Shown: positions 1 through 9,273 of the stretch, piece after piece
Numbering within the stretch: position 1 is the stretch's first letter
Layout of the letters: each line of letters begins with the position of its first letter
Source: Rodentibacter trehalosifermentans
GTDB taxonomy: Bacteria; Pseudomonadota; Gammaproteobacteria; Enterobacterales; Pasteurellaceae
Reading direction: 5' to 3'
NCBI RefSeq assembly: GCF_002000545.1
Contig: NZ_MLHL01000061.1
Location: 1 to 58,772 of the forward strand
DNA length: 58,772 bases
The notes under the pieces: model-generated
Databases searched by the model: none
Told to the model about the DNA's origin: nothing
What the model saw: only the letters and a program-made list of their open reading frames with translations
Position numbers and translations under genes: made by a program

Positions 1-38
1 TGCGTGAAACTGTGTTTCACACAGGCTACGCTTGCTAT
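1..38. repeat. Right half of a palindromic intergenic element (copy 1, cut by window edge)
   Basis: Positions 1-38 match the right half of the complete element at 961-1053: a small hairpin with GTGAAA/TTTCAC arms, then CTACGCTTGCTAT at 26-38. In both copies a GT- and GG-rich sequence encoding an A-I-x-S-G-V-G-type glycine run follows directly. The left half lies outside the window. Confidence 0.6.
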
Positions 39-131
39 TGGTAGTGGTGTTGGTTCCGGGATTGGAAGGCGTTTATCCCGAACTCTTACTTATTTCTACA
101 CCGGCAAAAGGTGTTGGAACATTATTGTTAA

Positions 132-566
132 ATGGAGAGATTAGCTCTGCAAGGTGCTTCAAAGGTCATACCTAAATTAGGGATTGTTGCTGAAAAGTAT
201 CCAAAAACAACGGAAACAGTAATTGGCGGAACAGTTGCAACAGGGGTTGATATTTATAATGGAGAATTGAGCTATGAAAAAACATTAGCCAATTATGCTT
301 TAGCAGGGATTAAAGCGGGGAAACCTACTTCTCAACAGATAGCGATAGATTCATCTTATACGCTCTATGATCTTGGAAATGATATAGGAAAGGATGATAG
401 TCAAAAAGCTTGGCATGCAACAGGAAAAGTCGTGAGTATTACCTCTGCAACTGGTTTAGATTTGTTACTAATGAAAAAAGATGCAAACCCTATATTTAGA
501 CAAATACTTAGCAATTCTGTCGTTGGATATGCTGAGAGTAAATTTAATACCAAGGACGAGAAATGA
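132..566 (+). CDS. CdiA/hemagglutinin-type toxin C-terminal fragment
   Basis: A 144-residue frame not preceded by a normal gene start. Just upstream (27-130) another frame reads A-I-G-S-G-V-G-S-G-I-G, a glycine-rich pretoxin-like stretch seen before the variable toxin domains of contact-dependent-inhibition (CdiA) proteins. This suggests a displaced ('orphan') toxin module whose junction is frameshifted. The body (GGTVATGVDIYNGELSYEK, then SIT-SATGLDLLLMKKD) is not a toxin fold I can name. The stop TGA overlaps the ATG of the next frame (563), as is common for toxin-immunity pairs. The CdiA assignment is an inference from the glycine-rich lead-in and the membrane-protein partner. The start codon is uncertain. 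Confidence 0.5.
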   Translation: MERLALQGASKVIPKLGIVAEKYPKTTETVIGGTVATGVDIYNGELSYEKTLANYALAGIKAGKPTSQQIAIDSSYTLYDLGNDIGKDDSQKAWHATGKVVSITSATGLDLLLMKKDANPIFRQILSNSVVGYAESKFNTKDEK

Positions 567-774
567 AAGATTATATATATATTGCTCATTTATTATTTAT
601 GTTGGATTGGTTATTTATAACTTTATAACGTCATCCCTCAGATATTTTATAGAGTTTGGTAAATGGGATATATCATTAAGTTTATTTTTTCATCCTATAA
701 AGTTTTCTTTGGTTGTTGGAGCTGTTTTATTAATAGTTAACAAACTTTACTATACTAAAGGACGATATAAATAA
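563..774 (+). pseudogene. Small membrane protein, probable immunity gene, out of frame by one TA
   Basis: An ATG at 563 overlaps the toxin stop (ATGA) but its frame closes at 628. A second frame encodes a two-helix membrane protein from about 583 to 774. They meet at a (TA)5 run at 572-581. Removing one TA gives a continuous 69-residue protein starting MKDYIYCSFIIYVGLVIYNF and ending in lysine and arginine, with membrane segments near residues 5-22 and 45-60. Small membrane immunity proteins partner some CDI toxins. It could be a decayed gene or a repeat-switched one. The alternative start at 481 lies inside the toxin frame and is unlikely. Confidence 0.5.
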
Positions 775-960
775 CAAATCAATCAAATGCTGACCATACT
801 TAAAGCATAGCATTTGGTATGAGGCTGATATAGGTATAAATAATAATGCAGCAAGCGTAGCAACTGTATTTCACTAAAAAGTAAAAATACAAGTTCCGTT
901 AATTTACTGCATAAGCGTTCCATTGTGAACCATCACGAATAATGGCGTTTAAAATGGTTA
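775..960. other. Non-coding remnant between orphan toxin modules
   Basis: No convincing gene. There is a weak hairpin with CAAATGCT arms (784-791 and 809-816), a fragment of the palindromic element end (GCAAGCGTAG, 851-860) and, on the minus strand across about 960-895, a short open stretch ending I-R-D-G-S-Q-W-N-A-Y-A-V-N-stop that resembles the tail of an unidentified protein. This looks like debris from repeated insertion and deletion. Confidence 0.4.
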
Positions 961-1053
961 ATAGCAAGCGTAGGGTGCGTGGATTGAAAATCCACGCACG
1001 AGTTAATTTTTTCCATGCGTGAAACTGTGTTTCACATAGGCTACGCTTGCTAT
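961..1053. repeat. 93-bp palindromic element (MITE-like), complete copy
   Basis: Terminal inverted repeats of 13 bp (ATAGCAAGCGTAG at 961-973, CTACGCTTGCTAT at 1041-1053) enclose a perfect 11-bp hairpin (975-985 and 989-999, loop GAA) and a GTGAAA/TTTCAC hairpin (1019-1035). There is no coding capacity. A partial copy lies at 1-38 in the same position relative to a homologous glycine-rich coding stretch. Confidence 0.65.
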
Positions 1054-1093
1054 CGTTAGTGGAGTTGGTGTTGGTGCTGAGATTGGTTATGGA

Positions 1094-1276
1094 ATGGGGA
1101 AAGTTATAGAGGTTCCATTAAGTAAAAAATATCCGGGTTTAACATGGGCTAAATATAATCCTCAACCTTTGAATGATCAGATTCCTTATGTTTATGGCTA
1201 TAAGAAGACTATTTTACCAAGTGTATCTGGAAATATTTCCATTTTAAAACAATTAGTTAAGGTCAGTTTGGGCTAG
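1094..1276 (+). pseudogene. Second CdiA-type pretoxin fragment fused to an IS-like tail
   Basis: Read from about 1051, the frame gives A-I-V-S-G-V-G-V-G-A-E-I-G-Y-G-M-G-K and then P-L-S-K-K-Y-P-G-L-T-W-A-K-Y-N, a composition typical of the region before CdiA/MafB toxin domains. It parallels the glycine-rich stretch at 27-60, so two related modules lie in tandem. The last residues (I-S-I-L-K-Q-L-V-K-V-S-L-G) look like the end of an IS1016-type transposase rather than a toxin, so the module appears truncated by an insertion. ATG 1094 is an internal start and the real start is lost. Confidence 0.45.
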
Positions 1277-1293
1277 TTATCTAGCACAGCCCC
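1228..1293 (+). mobile_element. Possible right-end remnant of an IS1016-like (IS1595 family) element
   Basis: The coding tail ISILKQLVK ends at 1276 and is followed at once by CTAGCACAGCCCC (1281-1293), which resembles the GGGGCTGTGC-type terminal repeat of IS1016-like elements of Haemophilus and Neisseria. Only this short 3' part remains, with no transposase core. The assignment rests on memory of the family's C-terminus and end sequence. Confidence 0.35.
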
Positions 1294-1332
1294 AAAAACT
1301 TAACAAAAAAATATAATTTTTATAAAAAACAG

Positions 1333-1429
1333 TTGACGGACTGTTTTTTTTAGTATGATTCTGTTTTAGCCTAAAGGTTAAAACACTCTAAAAATTTTGT
1401 TCTTAGCCGACTTTGTGTCGGCTTTTTTT
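1333..1429 (+). ncRNA. Candidate small RNA, copy 1 (promoter, hairpin, terminator)
   Basis: TTGACG (1333-1338) and TATGAT (1354-1359) form a promoter-like pair with a 15-bp spacer containing eight T. About 70 nt follow without a start codon: a 10-bp hairpin (1362-1371 with 1376-1385, loop TAAA), an AT-rich linker and a terminator (AGCCGAC/GTCGGCT, 1405-1423, then T6). A diverged copy lies 179 bp downstream. The upstream AACAGT/ACTGTT hairpin could also act as a terminator for 1094-1276. No known RNA family is recognised. Confidence 0.45.
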
Positions 1430-1511
1430 ATACCATTGATTTATTGTGCACCGCTAAAATAGCGAATCATTTCGTCCATTTTCATTTTTTAAATAGAAAT
1501 TAAAAAAACAG

Positions 1512-1612
1512 TTGACGGGCTATTTTTTTTTTTTAGTATTATTGGGTTTTAGCCTGAAGGTTAAAACACTCTAAAATTTTGTTCTTAGCCGGCCTTGTGT
1601 CGGCTTTTTTTA
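1512..1612 (+). ncRNA. Candidate small RNA, copy 2
   Basis: A repeat of the 1333-1429 unit. TTGACG (1512-1517) and TATTAT (1537-1542) are separated by 19 bp because the T run is 12 long rather than 8. The first hairpin is conserved. The terminator stem (1587-1605) has changed C-A to G-G, but a G-U pair keeps the helix, so structure is kept while sequence drifts. It ends about 80 bp before fabZ and could alternatively be a leader of the fabZ transcript. Confidence 0.45.
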
Positions 1613-1690
1613 TCCCTATTGATTTTGTAATCATCACTAAAATACCGTATAATTCCGCCCGTCTTACATTTTTTATAAGGGATTTTGAAC

Positions 1691-2140
1691 GTGTCGGAAA
1701 TTCAAGCAGGCAGAGTGATTGAAGCAAAAGAAATTATGACTTTATTACCACACCGTTATCCGTTTTTATTGGTAGATCGTGTGTTGGATTTTAAAGAAGG
1801 CGAATGGTTAAAGGCGGTTAAAAATATCAGTGTGAATGAACCTTGTTTTACCGGACATTTCCCCAGTGAGCCTATTTTACCGGGCGTATTAATTTTAGAA
1901 GCCCTTGCCCAAGCCATGGGGATTCTGGCTTTCAAAACCCACGAATTGAAAGGGGGTGAGCTGTTTTATTTTGCAGGAATTGATGAAGCCCGTTTTAAAC
2001 GCCCTGTATTGCCGGGCGATCAAATGGAATTAAATGTTCAAGTCATCAAAGAACGTCGTGGGATCACCGCTTTCACCGGCATTGCAACGGTAAATGGTGA
2101 AGTCGCTTGCGAAGCAAAATTAATGTGCGCTCGTCGCTAA
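1691..2140 (+). CDS. fabZ: 3-hydroxyacyl-ACP dehydratase FabZ
   Basis: Cytoplasmic hot-dog-fold enzyme that dehydrates (3R)-hydroxyacyl-ACP to trans-2-enoyl-ACP in fatty-acid elongation. Its substrate pool is shared with LpxA. The signature [14 protein letters not shown] near residues 18-31 contains the catalytic His, and the catalytic Glu lies in [14 protein letters not shown]. The 149-residue length is normal. A GTG start at 1691 is preferred over TTG 1685 because AAGGGA at 1677-1682 is then 8 bp upstream. lpxA follows after 14 bp, the usual fabZ-lpxA order. Confidence 0.96.
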   Translation: MSEIQAGRVIEAKEIMTLLPHRYPFLLVDRVLDFKEGEWLKAVKNISVNEPCFTGHFPSEPILPGVLILEALAQAMGILAFKTHELKGGELFYFAGIDEARFKRPVLPGDQMELNVQVIKERRGITAFTGIATVNGEVACEAKLMCARR

Positions 2141-2154
2141 ATAAGGAAATAACT

Positions 2155-2943
2155 ATGATTCACTCAAGTGCAAAAATCCACCCGACAGCATTAGTTGAAG
2201 AAGGGGCAATCATTGGTGAGGATGTGGTCATTGGTCCTTTTTGTATTGTTGAAGGTACGGTTGAGATTAAAGCACGCACGGTGTTGAAATCTCATGTGGT
2301 GGTACGCGGTGATACGGTCATTGGTGAAGATAATGAAATTTATCAATTTGCAACGATTGGGGAAGTCAACCAAGATTTAAAATACAAAGGTGAAGCGACG
2401 AAAACCATCGTAGGGAATGCCAACAAAATTCGTGAACATGTGACAATTCATCGTGGCACGATTCAAGGCGGCGATGTCACCCGTATCGGCAATAACAATC
2501 TTTTAATGATTAATGTTCATGTGGCCCATGATTGCCAAATTAAAAATAATTGTATTTTAGCCAATAATGCCACCCTTGCCGGTCATGTGGAATTGGATGA
2601 TTTTGTGATTGTTGGGGGAATGTCTGCCATTCATCAATTTGTAGTCGTCGGGGCGCATGTTATGCTCGGCGGCGGTTCTATGGTGAGTCAAGATGTACCG
2701 CCTTATGTGATGGCTCAAGGCAACCATGCCCGCCCGTTTGGTGTCAATTTAGAAGGATTAAAACGCCGTGGGTTTGATAAACCAACCATGCACGCCATTC
2801 GTAATGTTTATAAAATGATTTATCGCAGTGGGAAAACCCTCGAAGAAGTGATACCGGAAATTGAGCAAATTGCGCAAACAGAGTCGGCAATCAGTTTCTT
2901 TACCAACTTTTTCAAACGCTCAACGCGCGGTATTATCCGTTAA
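2155..2943 (+). CDS. lpxA: UDP-N-acetylglucosamine acyltransferase LpxA
   Basis: First step of lipid A synthesis: transfers an R-3-hydroxyacyl chain from ACP to the 3-OH of UDP-GlcNAc. The N-terminal two thirds are hexapeptide repeats of a left-handed beta helix. The conserved [10 protein letters not shown] segment carries the catalytic His, followed by a C-terminal helical domain. The 262-residue length matches the family. ATG 2155 follows AAGGAAATAACT. The longer frame from 2107 would overlap fabZ and is rejected. Likely co-transcribed with fabZ. Confidence 0.97.
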   Translation: MIHSSAKIHPTALVEEGAIIGEDVVIGPFCIVEGTVEIKARTVLKSHVVVRGDTVIGEDNEIYQFATIGEVNQDLKYKGEATKTIVGNANKIREHVTIHRGTIQGGDVTRIGNNNLLMINVHVAHDCQIKNNCILANNATLAGHVELDDFVIVGGMSAIHQFVVVGAHVMLGGGSMVSQDVPPYVMAQGNHARPFGVNLEGLKRRGFDKPTMHAIRNVYKMIYRSGKTLEEVIPEIEQIAQTESAISFFTNFFKRSTRGIIR

Positions 2944-3001
2944 TTTCAAAGGTTTATCCTCCTTTTTAAAATGGAAATAGCCAAGATAGCAATGTTAAAT
3001 C

Positions 3002-3037
3002 AACCGCACTTTCAGGTTAAAAGTGCGGTTATTTTTT
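3002..3037. terminator. Inverted USS pair acting as terminator after lpxA
   Basis: AACCGCACTTT and AAAGTGCGGTT form a hairpin followed by a T run (3029-3037). Paired uptake sequences used as terminators are common in Pasteurellaceae. The gap of about 100 bp and this hairpin suggest lpxB is at least partly separated from fabZ-lpxA. Confidence 0.8.
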
Positions 3038-3049
3038 AGGATAAATTTA

Positions 3050-4213
3050 ATGAAGAAAGAAAACATCACCATTGCCCTTGTCGCCGGAGAGGTGTCGGGC
3101 GATATTCTCGGCGCAGGTCTTATCCGCCAGCTGAAAAGCCATTATCCCCATGCCCGTTTTATTGGTATTGCCGGGCCCCGTATGTTGGCAGAAGGCTGTG
3201 AAACCTTGGTGGATATGGAAGCCCTTTCCGTAATGGGCTTGGCAGAAATGTTGAAACATTTACCCCGGCTGTTGAAGATTCGTAAAAATGTGATTCAAAC
3301 CATGTTGCGAGAAAGACCCGATGTGTATATCGGTATTGATGCACCGGATTTTAATTTGGGTGTGGAGTTGAAACTCAAAGCCAACGGCATTAAAACCATT
3401 CATTATGTCAGCCCTTCCGTGTGGGCGTGGCGGCAAAACCGTATTCATAAAATTGCTAAAGCGACCCATCAAGTGTTGGCGTTTTTGCCTTTTGAAAAAG
3501 CCTTTTATGATAAATTTAACGTGCCTTGTCGTTTTATCGGGCACACGATGGCAGATGCCATTCCGCTAAAACCCGACCGCACTGAGGCATGCCAATTTCT
3601 CAACATTGATCCTCACCAACGTTATTTAGCGATACTGGTTGGAAGCCGAGGCTCGGAAGTGGAATTTTTAGCTGAGCCTTTTTTGAAAACGGCATTATTA
3701 CTCAAAGGGCAATTTCCTGATTTACAATTTCTTGTCCCATTAGTGAATGAAAAACGCCGCCAACAATTTGAAGCCATTAAAGCCCGTGTTGCACCGAATT
3801 TGTCCATGCACCTAATTGATGGCAATGCACGCCAAGTTTTGATTGCCGCACAGGCAACAGTCTTAGCTTCCGGCACCGCAGCCCTTGAGGCCATGCTCTG
3901 TAAATCACCGATGGTGGTCGGCTATAAAATGAAACCGCTCACCTATTTATTAGCGAAACATTTAGTGAAGACGGATTATATTTCCCTACCGAATTTGCTT
4001 GCGAATGAAATGCTGGTGCCGGAGATGATTCAAGAACATTGCGAACCGGCATTATTGGCTGAAAAACTGGCTGTCTATTTGTCCGATGAAGAAAGTGCGG
4101 TTAAACATCGCCATGTTTTAATTCAACGCTTTACGGATTTGCATCAGCAAATTCAATGTGATGCGGATAAACAAGCCGCTCAAGCCGTCATTGATCTATT
4201 AGAGGAGACTTAA
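3050..4213 (+). CDS. lpxB: Lipid-A-disaccharide synthase LpxB
   Basis: Peripheral inner-membrane GT-B glycosyltransferase (GT19) joining UDP-2,3-diacylglucosamine and lipid X to form the lipid A disaccharide. The N-terminus has [15 protein letters not shown], then [14 protein letters not shown], and a C-terminal donor-binding part with [20 protein letters not shown]. The 387-residue length is normal. ATG 3050 follows TTAGGATAAATTTA; an upstream in-frame extension from 3023 runs through the USS hairpin and is rejected. rnhB begins 1 bp after the stop, so the two are co-translated. Confidence 0.96.
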   Translation: MKKENITIALVAGEVSGDILGAGLIRQLKSHYPHARFIGIAGPRMLAEGCETLVDMEALSVMGLAEMLKHLPRLLKIRKNVIQTMLRERPDVYIGIDAPDFNLGVELKLKANGIKTIHYVSPSVWAWRQNRIHKIAKATHQVLAFLPFEKAFYDKFNVPCRFIGHTMADAIPLKPDRTEACQFLNIDPHQRYLAILVGSRGSEVEFLAEPFLKTALLLKGQFPDLQFLVPLVNEKRRQQFEAIKARVAPNLSMHLIDGNARQVLIAAQATVLASGTAALEAMLCKSPMVVGYKMKPLTYLLAKHLVKTDYISLPNLLANEMLVPEMIQEHCEPALLAEKLAVYLSDEESAVKHRHVLIQRFTDLHQQIQCDADKQAAQAVIDLLEET

Positions 4214-4214
4214 C

Positions 4215-4814
4215 ATGTTTAACTATCCTCAAGGCTATGAACGGATTGCCGGTGTTGATGAAGTAGGGCGGGGGCCTTTAGTGGGCGCGGTGGTGACAGC
4301 GGCAGTCATTTTAGACCCGAATAATCCCATTGAAGGCTTAGCCGATTCTAAAAAGCTCAGTGAAAAAAAACGCCTTATCCTTGCAGAAGAAATTAAGCAA
4401 AAGGCGCTGGCATGGGCGCTGGGGCGTGCGGAAGCGGAAGAAATTGACGAGCTGAATATTTTGCAAGCCTCCTTACTTGCCATGACACGGGCGGTAAAAT
4501 CCTTAAAAATTCAACCGCACTTTGTGCTAGTGGATGGCAATAAAATTCCTCAAGATCTTGATATACCGGCTCAAGCCGTGGTGAAAGGCGACAGTCTGGT
4601 GGCGGAAATCAGTGCCGCTTCGATTTTGGCGAAGGTGGCGCGGGATCAGGAAATGGAAGCCTTAGATCGTCAATATCCTGAGTATGCCTTTGCCCAACAT
4701 AAAGGCTATCCGACCAAATTACATTTAGAAAAACTCGCTGAATTGGGGGCATTGCCACAACACCGCCGTAGTTTTGCACCGGTTCGTAAAGCCTTGGAAA
4801 ATGGCGAAAAATGA
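4215..4814 (+). CDS. rnhB: Ribonuclease HII
   Basis: Removes RNA from RNA-DNA hybrids and single ribonucleotides from DNA. The N-terminal [12 protein letters not shown] carries the first catalytic Asp and Glu, FVLVDGNK a further acidic residue, and SILAKVARD the conserved core. 199 residues. It sits directly behind lpxB as in H. influenzae and ends 10 bp before the next gene. Confidence 0.95.
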   Translation: MFNYPQGYERIAGVDEVGRGPLVGAVVTAAVILDPNNPIEGLADSKKLSEKKRLILAEEIKQKALAWALGRAEAEEIDELNILQASLLAMTRAVKSLKIQPHFVLVDGNKIPQDLDIPAQAVVKGDSLVAEISAASILAKVARDQEMEALDRQYPEYAFAQHKGYPTKLHLEKLAELGALPQHRRSFAPVRKALENGEK

Positions 4815-4824
4815 GGAAGGGGAA

Positions 4825-6681
4825 ATGAATACGATATTTACCAATGCCCTTTGGGTTAGCCCGCTTTTTTGGACACTTATCCTGTTAGCCGTTGCCGTGA
4901 TTTTATTCGTGAGGAATAAGATCCGAATGGATGCGGTTGCACTTTTAGTGATGTTGGCGTTCTATTTGAGCGGTATTTTAACCACCAACGAGATTTTTGC
5001 CGGCTTTAGCGATCCGAATATTATTTTGATTGCCCTGTTGTTTATCATCGGTGAGGGATTAGTGCGTACCGGTGTGGCTTATCAAGTCAGTGAAGGGATC
5101 TTAAAACTTGCCGGAAATAGTGAAACAAAAGTCTTGGTATTGCTGATGCTGGCAGTGGCAGGGCTAGGCGCTTTTATGAGTTCTACGGGAGTGGTGGCAA
5201 TTTTTATCCCTGTGGTATTGATGATTTGTCGTCAAATGAATCTCTCGCCAAAACGTTTAATGATGCCCTTGAGTGTAGCGGGCTTGATAAGCGGTATGAT
5301 GACACTTATCGCCACTGCCCCTAACTTGGTGGTGAATGCGGAATTAGTCAAAGATACCGGTGTGCGTTTAAAGTTTTTTGATTTCACGCCTATTGGTATT
5401 GTCATTTTATTTCTCGGGATTGGCTATATGCTTTTAACCCGCCGTTGGCTTGGGGGAAACATTGCTACAGACAACCAAGAAAACAGCCAACGTTCTATGG
5501 CTGAATTGATTGATGAATACGGTTTACGGGGGCGTGCAAAACGCTTTGTGGTGCGTACTGGTTCGTCTTTTATCGGCAAAAAATTGGATGAATTACATTT
5601 GCGCTCTAACTATGGCGTAAATGTGTTGGCGATCGAACGTTGGAAACGTTTTCGCCCAACTTATATGATGCCCCTTGCCACCTCTGAAATTCACGAGAAA
5701 GATATTTTAATGATCGATATCGGGCAACAGGAATTTAATTTATCGGAGTTTTGTCAAACCCATAACTTAGAACCGGCAGAGATTAAATCGCAATCCTTTG
5801 ATGAACAGGCAAAATCCATTGGTATGGCAGAATTAGCTTTAGTACCGGGCTCGGCATTGATTGATAAAACCACACAGGAAGTCGCATTCCGTTCCCGTTA
5901 TGGATTAAATGTGGTGGGGATTAAACGGGATGGCGAATTAATTTCCGACAGTTTTTCCGGCACCCCTTATAAATTGGGCGATTTAATCCTTGTCATTGGC
6001 GATTGGAAAGTGATTCAACAAATGCGTAATCGCACCAAGGATTTTGTCGTTCTCACCTATCCGAAAGAAATGGATCGCGTTGCACCGGCACAAAGTCAAG
6101 CGCCACAAGCACTACTTTCCGTGTTGGTGATGGTGTTATTAATGGTATCCGGTATCGTGCCGAATGTGATTGCCGCCCTTATCGGTTGTTTAATGTTGGG
6201 CTATTTCCGTTGTATTGATGCCAAGAGTGCTTATGAGGCTATCCATTGGCCAAGTTTAATTTTGATTATTGGTATGATGCCCTTTGCTACCGCATTACAA
6301 AAAACCGGTGGGATCCAGCTTGCTGTGGAGATAATGCTCCGGTTAGTCGGCGATTGGGGAATGTATTTTGTGTTGATGATGTTATTTGTCTTCTGCGCGG
6401 TAATCGGGTTGTTTATTTCCAATACCGCCACCGCAATTTTAGTGGCACCTATTGCCATTTCATTGGCACAACAGCTTCAAGTTTCCCCGATTCCTTTTGC
6501 GATGGTCGTGGCAATTGCCGCCTCTGCCGCCTTTATGACACCGGTTTCCTCACCGGTGAATACCATGGTAGTAGGACCGGGCGGCTATAAATTTAGTGAC
6601 TTTTTAAAAATCGGTGTGCCTTTCACACTGATTGTGATGATAGTCAGTGTATTTTTCATTCCACTTTTATTTCCCTTTTAA
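4825..6681 (+). CDS. SLC13 (DASS)-type anion permease with two TrkA-C domains
   Basis: Inner-membrane transporter. About five membrane helices precede two soluble TrkA-C/RCK-C-like domains (roughly residues 225-300 and 310-400: SFIGKKLDELHLRSNYGVN, then GSALIDKTTQEVAFRSRYG). More helices follow, with the family motif region AFMTPVSSPVNTMVVGPGGY near the C-terminus. Such permeases carry sulfate, dicarboxylates or similar anions; the substrate cannot be read here. ATG 4825 is chosen for GAGGAAGGGG just upstream; the extension to 4774 overlaps rnhB. 618 residues. Confidence 0.88.
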   Translation: MNTIFTNALWVSPLFWTLILLAVAVILFVRNKIRMDAVALLVMLAFYLSGILTTNEIFAGFSDPNIILIALLFIIGEGLVRTGVAYQVSEGILKLAGNSETKVLVLLMLAVAGLGAFMSSTGVVAIFIPVVLMICRQMNLSPKRLMMPLSVAGLISGMMTLIATAPNLVVNAELVKDTGVRLKFFDFTPIGIVILFLGIGYMLLTRRWLGGNIATDNQENSQRSMAELIDEYGLRGRAKRFVVRTGSSFIGKKLDELHLRSNYGVNVLAIERWKRFRPTYMMPLATSEIHEKDILMIDIGQQEFNLSEFCQTHNLEPAEIKSQSFDEQAKSIGMAELALVPGSALIDKTTQEVAFRSRYGLNVVGIKRDGELISDSFSGTPYKLGDLILVIGDWKVIQQMRNRTKDFVVLTYPKEMDRVAPAQSQAPQALLSVLVMVLLMVSGIVPNVIAALIGCLMLGYFRCIDAKSAYEAIHWPSLILIIGMMPFATALQKTGGIQLAVEIMLRLVGDWGMYFVLMMLFVFCAVIGLFISNTATAILVAPIAISLAQQLQVSPIPFAMVVAIAASAAFMTPVSSPVNTMVVGPGGYKFSDFLKIGVPFTLIVMIVSVFFIPLLFPF

Positions 6682-6715
6682 CCATTGAGATGTAAGAAAA
6701 AATTTAAGGAAAAAT

Positions 6716-7648
<933 letters not shown>

Positions 7649-7649
<1 letters not shown>

Positions 7650-8692
7650 TGGAAAATAACTTAACTTTACACCGCACTTTATTGGGCATTGCAGCCGTGG
7701 TTGTGATTTTAGCGGGCATTAAACTGGCTGCAGAAATTGTTGTCCCCTTTTTACTAGCGCTTTTTATTGCCATTATTTGTTCACCGATCATTAAATCAAT
7801 GACTGATAGACGTGTGCCTCATTGGTTGGCGATGGTGCTGTTATTTGTCTTAATTTCTCTGATTTTCTTTTTTTTAGTGGGGTTAATTAATAGCAGTGCG
7901 AGAGAATTTACCCAGTCAATTCCCCAATATAAAACGCTGCTTTCTGAACGGGTCAATGATCTGATGGTGTTGGTGCAACGTTTTAATTTGCCGGTTTCTT
8001 TTTCAAGAGAAACGATCCAAGATAATTTAGACCCAAGTGTCATTATGAATTTTGTAAGCCGTGTTTTGCTGAATTTTTCCGGTGTCGTGAGCAATGCGTT
8101 TGTTTTAGTGCTTGTCGTGATTTTTATGCTTTCTGAAGCCCCCACAATGAAACACAAATTTGCGGTAGTGATCAGTACTACGCCGAATAATGTCGAGAAG
8201 GAAGAACGCCATATTGATCGCATTTTGCAAGGCGTGATCGGCTACCTTGGAATCAAAAGTATCACCAGTTTGCTCACCGGGATCGCGGTGTTTATTCTGT
8301 TGGAAGCGTGCGGTGTACAATATGCAATTTTGTGGGCAACACTGAGTTTTTTATTAAATTACATTCCGAATATCGGTTCGATCATTGCCGCTATTCCGAT
8401 TATCGTACAAGCATTATTACTCAATGGGTTTGGTATCGGCTTTGGTGTCGCCATTGGTGTGATTGCCATTAACATGGTTATCGGTAATATCTTAGAGCCT
8501 AAAATGATGGGACAACGCCTCGGGCTTTCCACTTTAGTCGTTTTCCTTTCCCTCTTATTTTGGGGATGGCTGCTGGGCACTGTCGGTATGTTACTTTCCG
8601 TTCCTCTGACTATGGCATTAAAAATTGCTTTAGAATCCGACCCGAATACCGTGAAATATGCGGCACTATTGGGTGATGTGGAATGCGAATAG
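7649..8692 (+). CDS. AI-2E family (PerM/YdiK-like) membrane permease
   Basis: 347-residue inner-membrane protein with the AI-2E_transport layout: two N-terminal helices, a soluble segment (SIPQYKTLLSERVNDLMVL), then a C-terminal bundle with LNYIPNIGSIIAAIPI and GNILEPKMMGQRLGLS, both typical of the family. Members include exporters and Na+/H+ antiporters; the substrate is unknown. The GTG start overlaps the glnB stop, so it is translationally coupled. No SD is visible beyond GAGGAAG about 8 bp upstream. Confidence 0.85.
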
Positions 8693-8693
8693 G

Positions 8694-8744
8694 AAAAAGT
8701 GCGGTCAATTTTGACTGCACTTTTGCTATAGGGATTTAGCAAAA
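8694..8744. terminator. Two overlapping bidirectional hairpins between convergent genes
   Basis: An inverted USS pair (AAAAAGTGCGGTCA at 8694-8707, TGACTGCACTTTT at 8712-8724) overlaps a second stem (TTTTGCTA/TAGCAAAA, 8721-8744). They separate the permease from the minus-strand gene ending at 8749 and can serve both. Confidence 0.75.
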
Positions 8745-8748
8745 GAAT

Positions 8749-9117
8749 TTATATAAACGGATAAACGGTAATTTCGGTATCCATCCCTTTCTCGGAAGTA
8801 TATATTCTTTTACGTAACAGTTTTATATCGTTACATTCATAGAATACCTCGTTTGTAATATCCTGCACGATTTTATCCTGATTAAGAAAAACGGTTAAAG
8901 CGTATCCTTTTCCACATCCTGTTTTATACGCTTTATATGGAAATCCAACAAACCCCTTCATTGTGAAATCAAACGTATATTCTTGATTAAGAAAATCTTC
9001 AATATGAGAAATAGGCTTTCCAATAAAGCTATGCTCAAGCTTGGGATATACTAAACTAAGATTAGTTGCAACAATGTGTAAGACTAAATAGGTAATAAGT
9101 AATAATGTAGGCATCAT
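8749..9117 (-). CDS. Hypothetical membrane-anchored protein
   Basis: Not recognised. 122 residues: an N-terminal hydrophobic segment (residues 2-24) that is a membrane anchor or uncleaved signal, then a soluble part with KGFVGFPYKAYKTGCGKG and two further cysteines (one in FYECNDIKLL). It may sit in the periplasm anchored to the inner membrane. Two adjacent ATG codons leave the start uncertain by one residue. Stand-alone gene with AT-rich composition. Confidence 0.6.
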   Translation of the reverse strand: MMPTLLLITYLVLHIVATNLSLVYPKLEHSFIGKPISHIEDFLNQEYTFDFTMKGFVGFPYKAYKTGCGKGYALTVFLNQDKIVQDITNEVFYECNDIKLLRKRIYTSEKGMDTEITVYPFI

Positions 9118-9273
9118 AAATATCTACAACTTTATATTAAATAACTAAAAATGCCGTCAATTTTAACCGCACTTTCTCCAAATAGACATCTCCAATCAAA
9201 CTAATTTATGGCTTTATCTCGTGAATTTCGGCAGAATAGGGCAAATTTTTTATATTTGCAAAAGGATAAAACA

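Noticed and set aside
3002..3030. Novel inverted repeat
   Set aside because: It is a pair of ordinary USS used as a terminator, common in this family.
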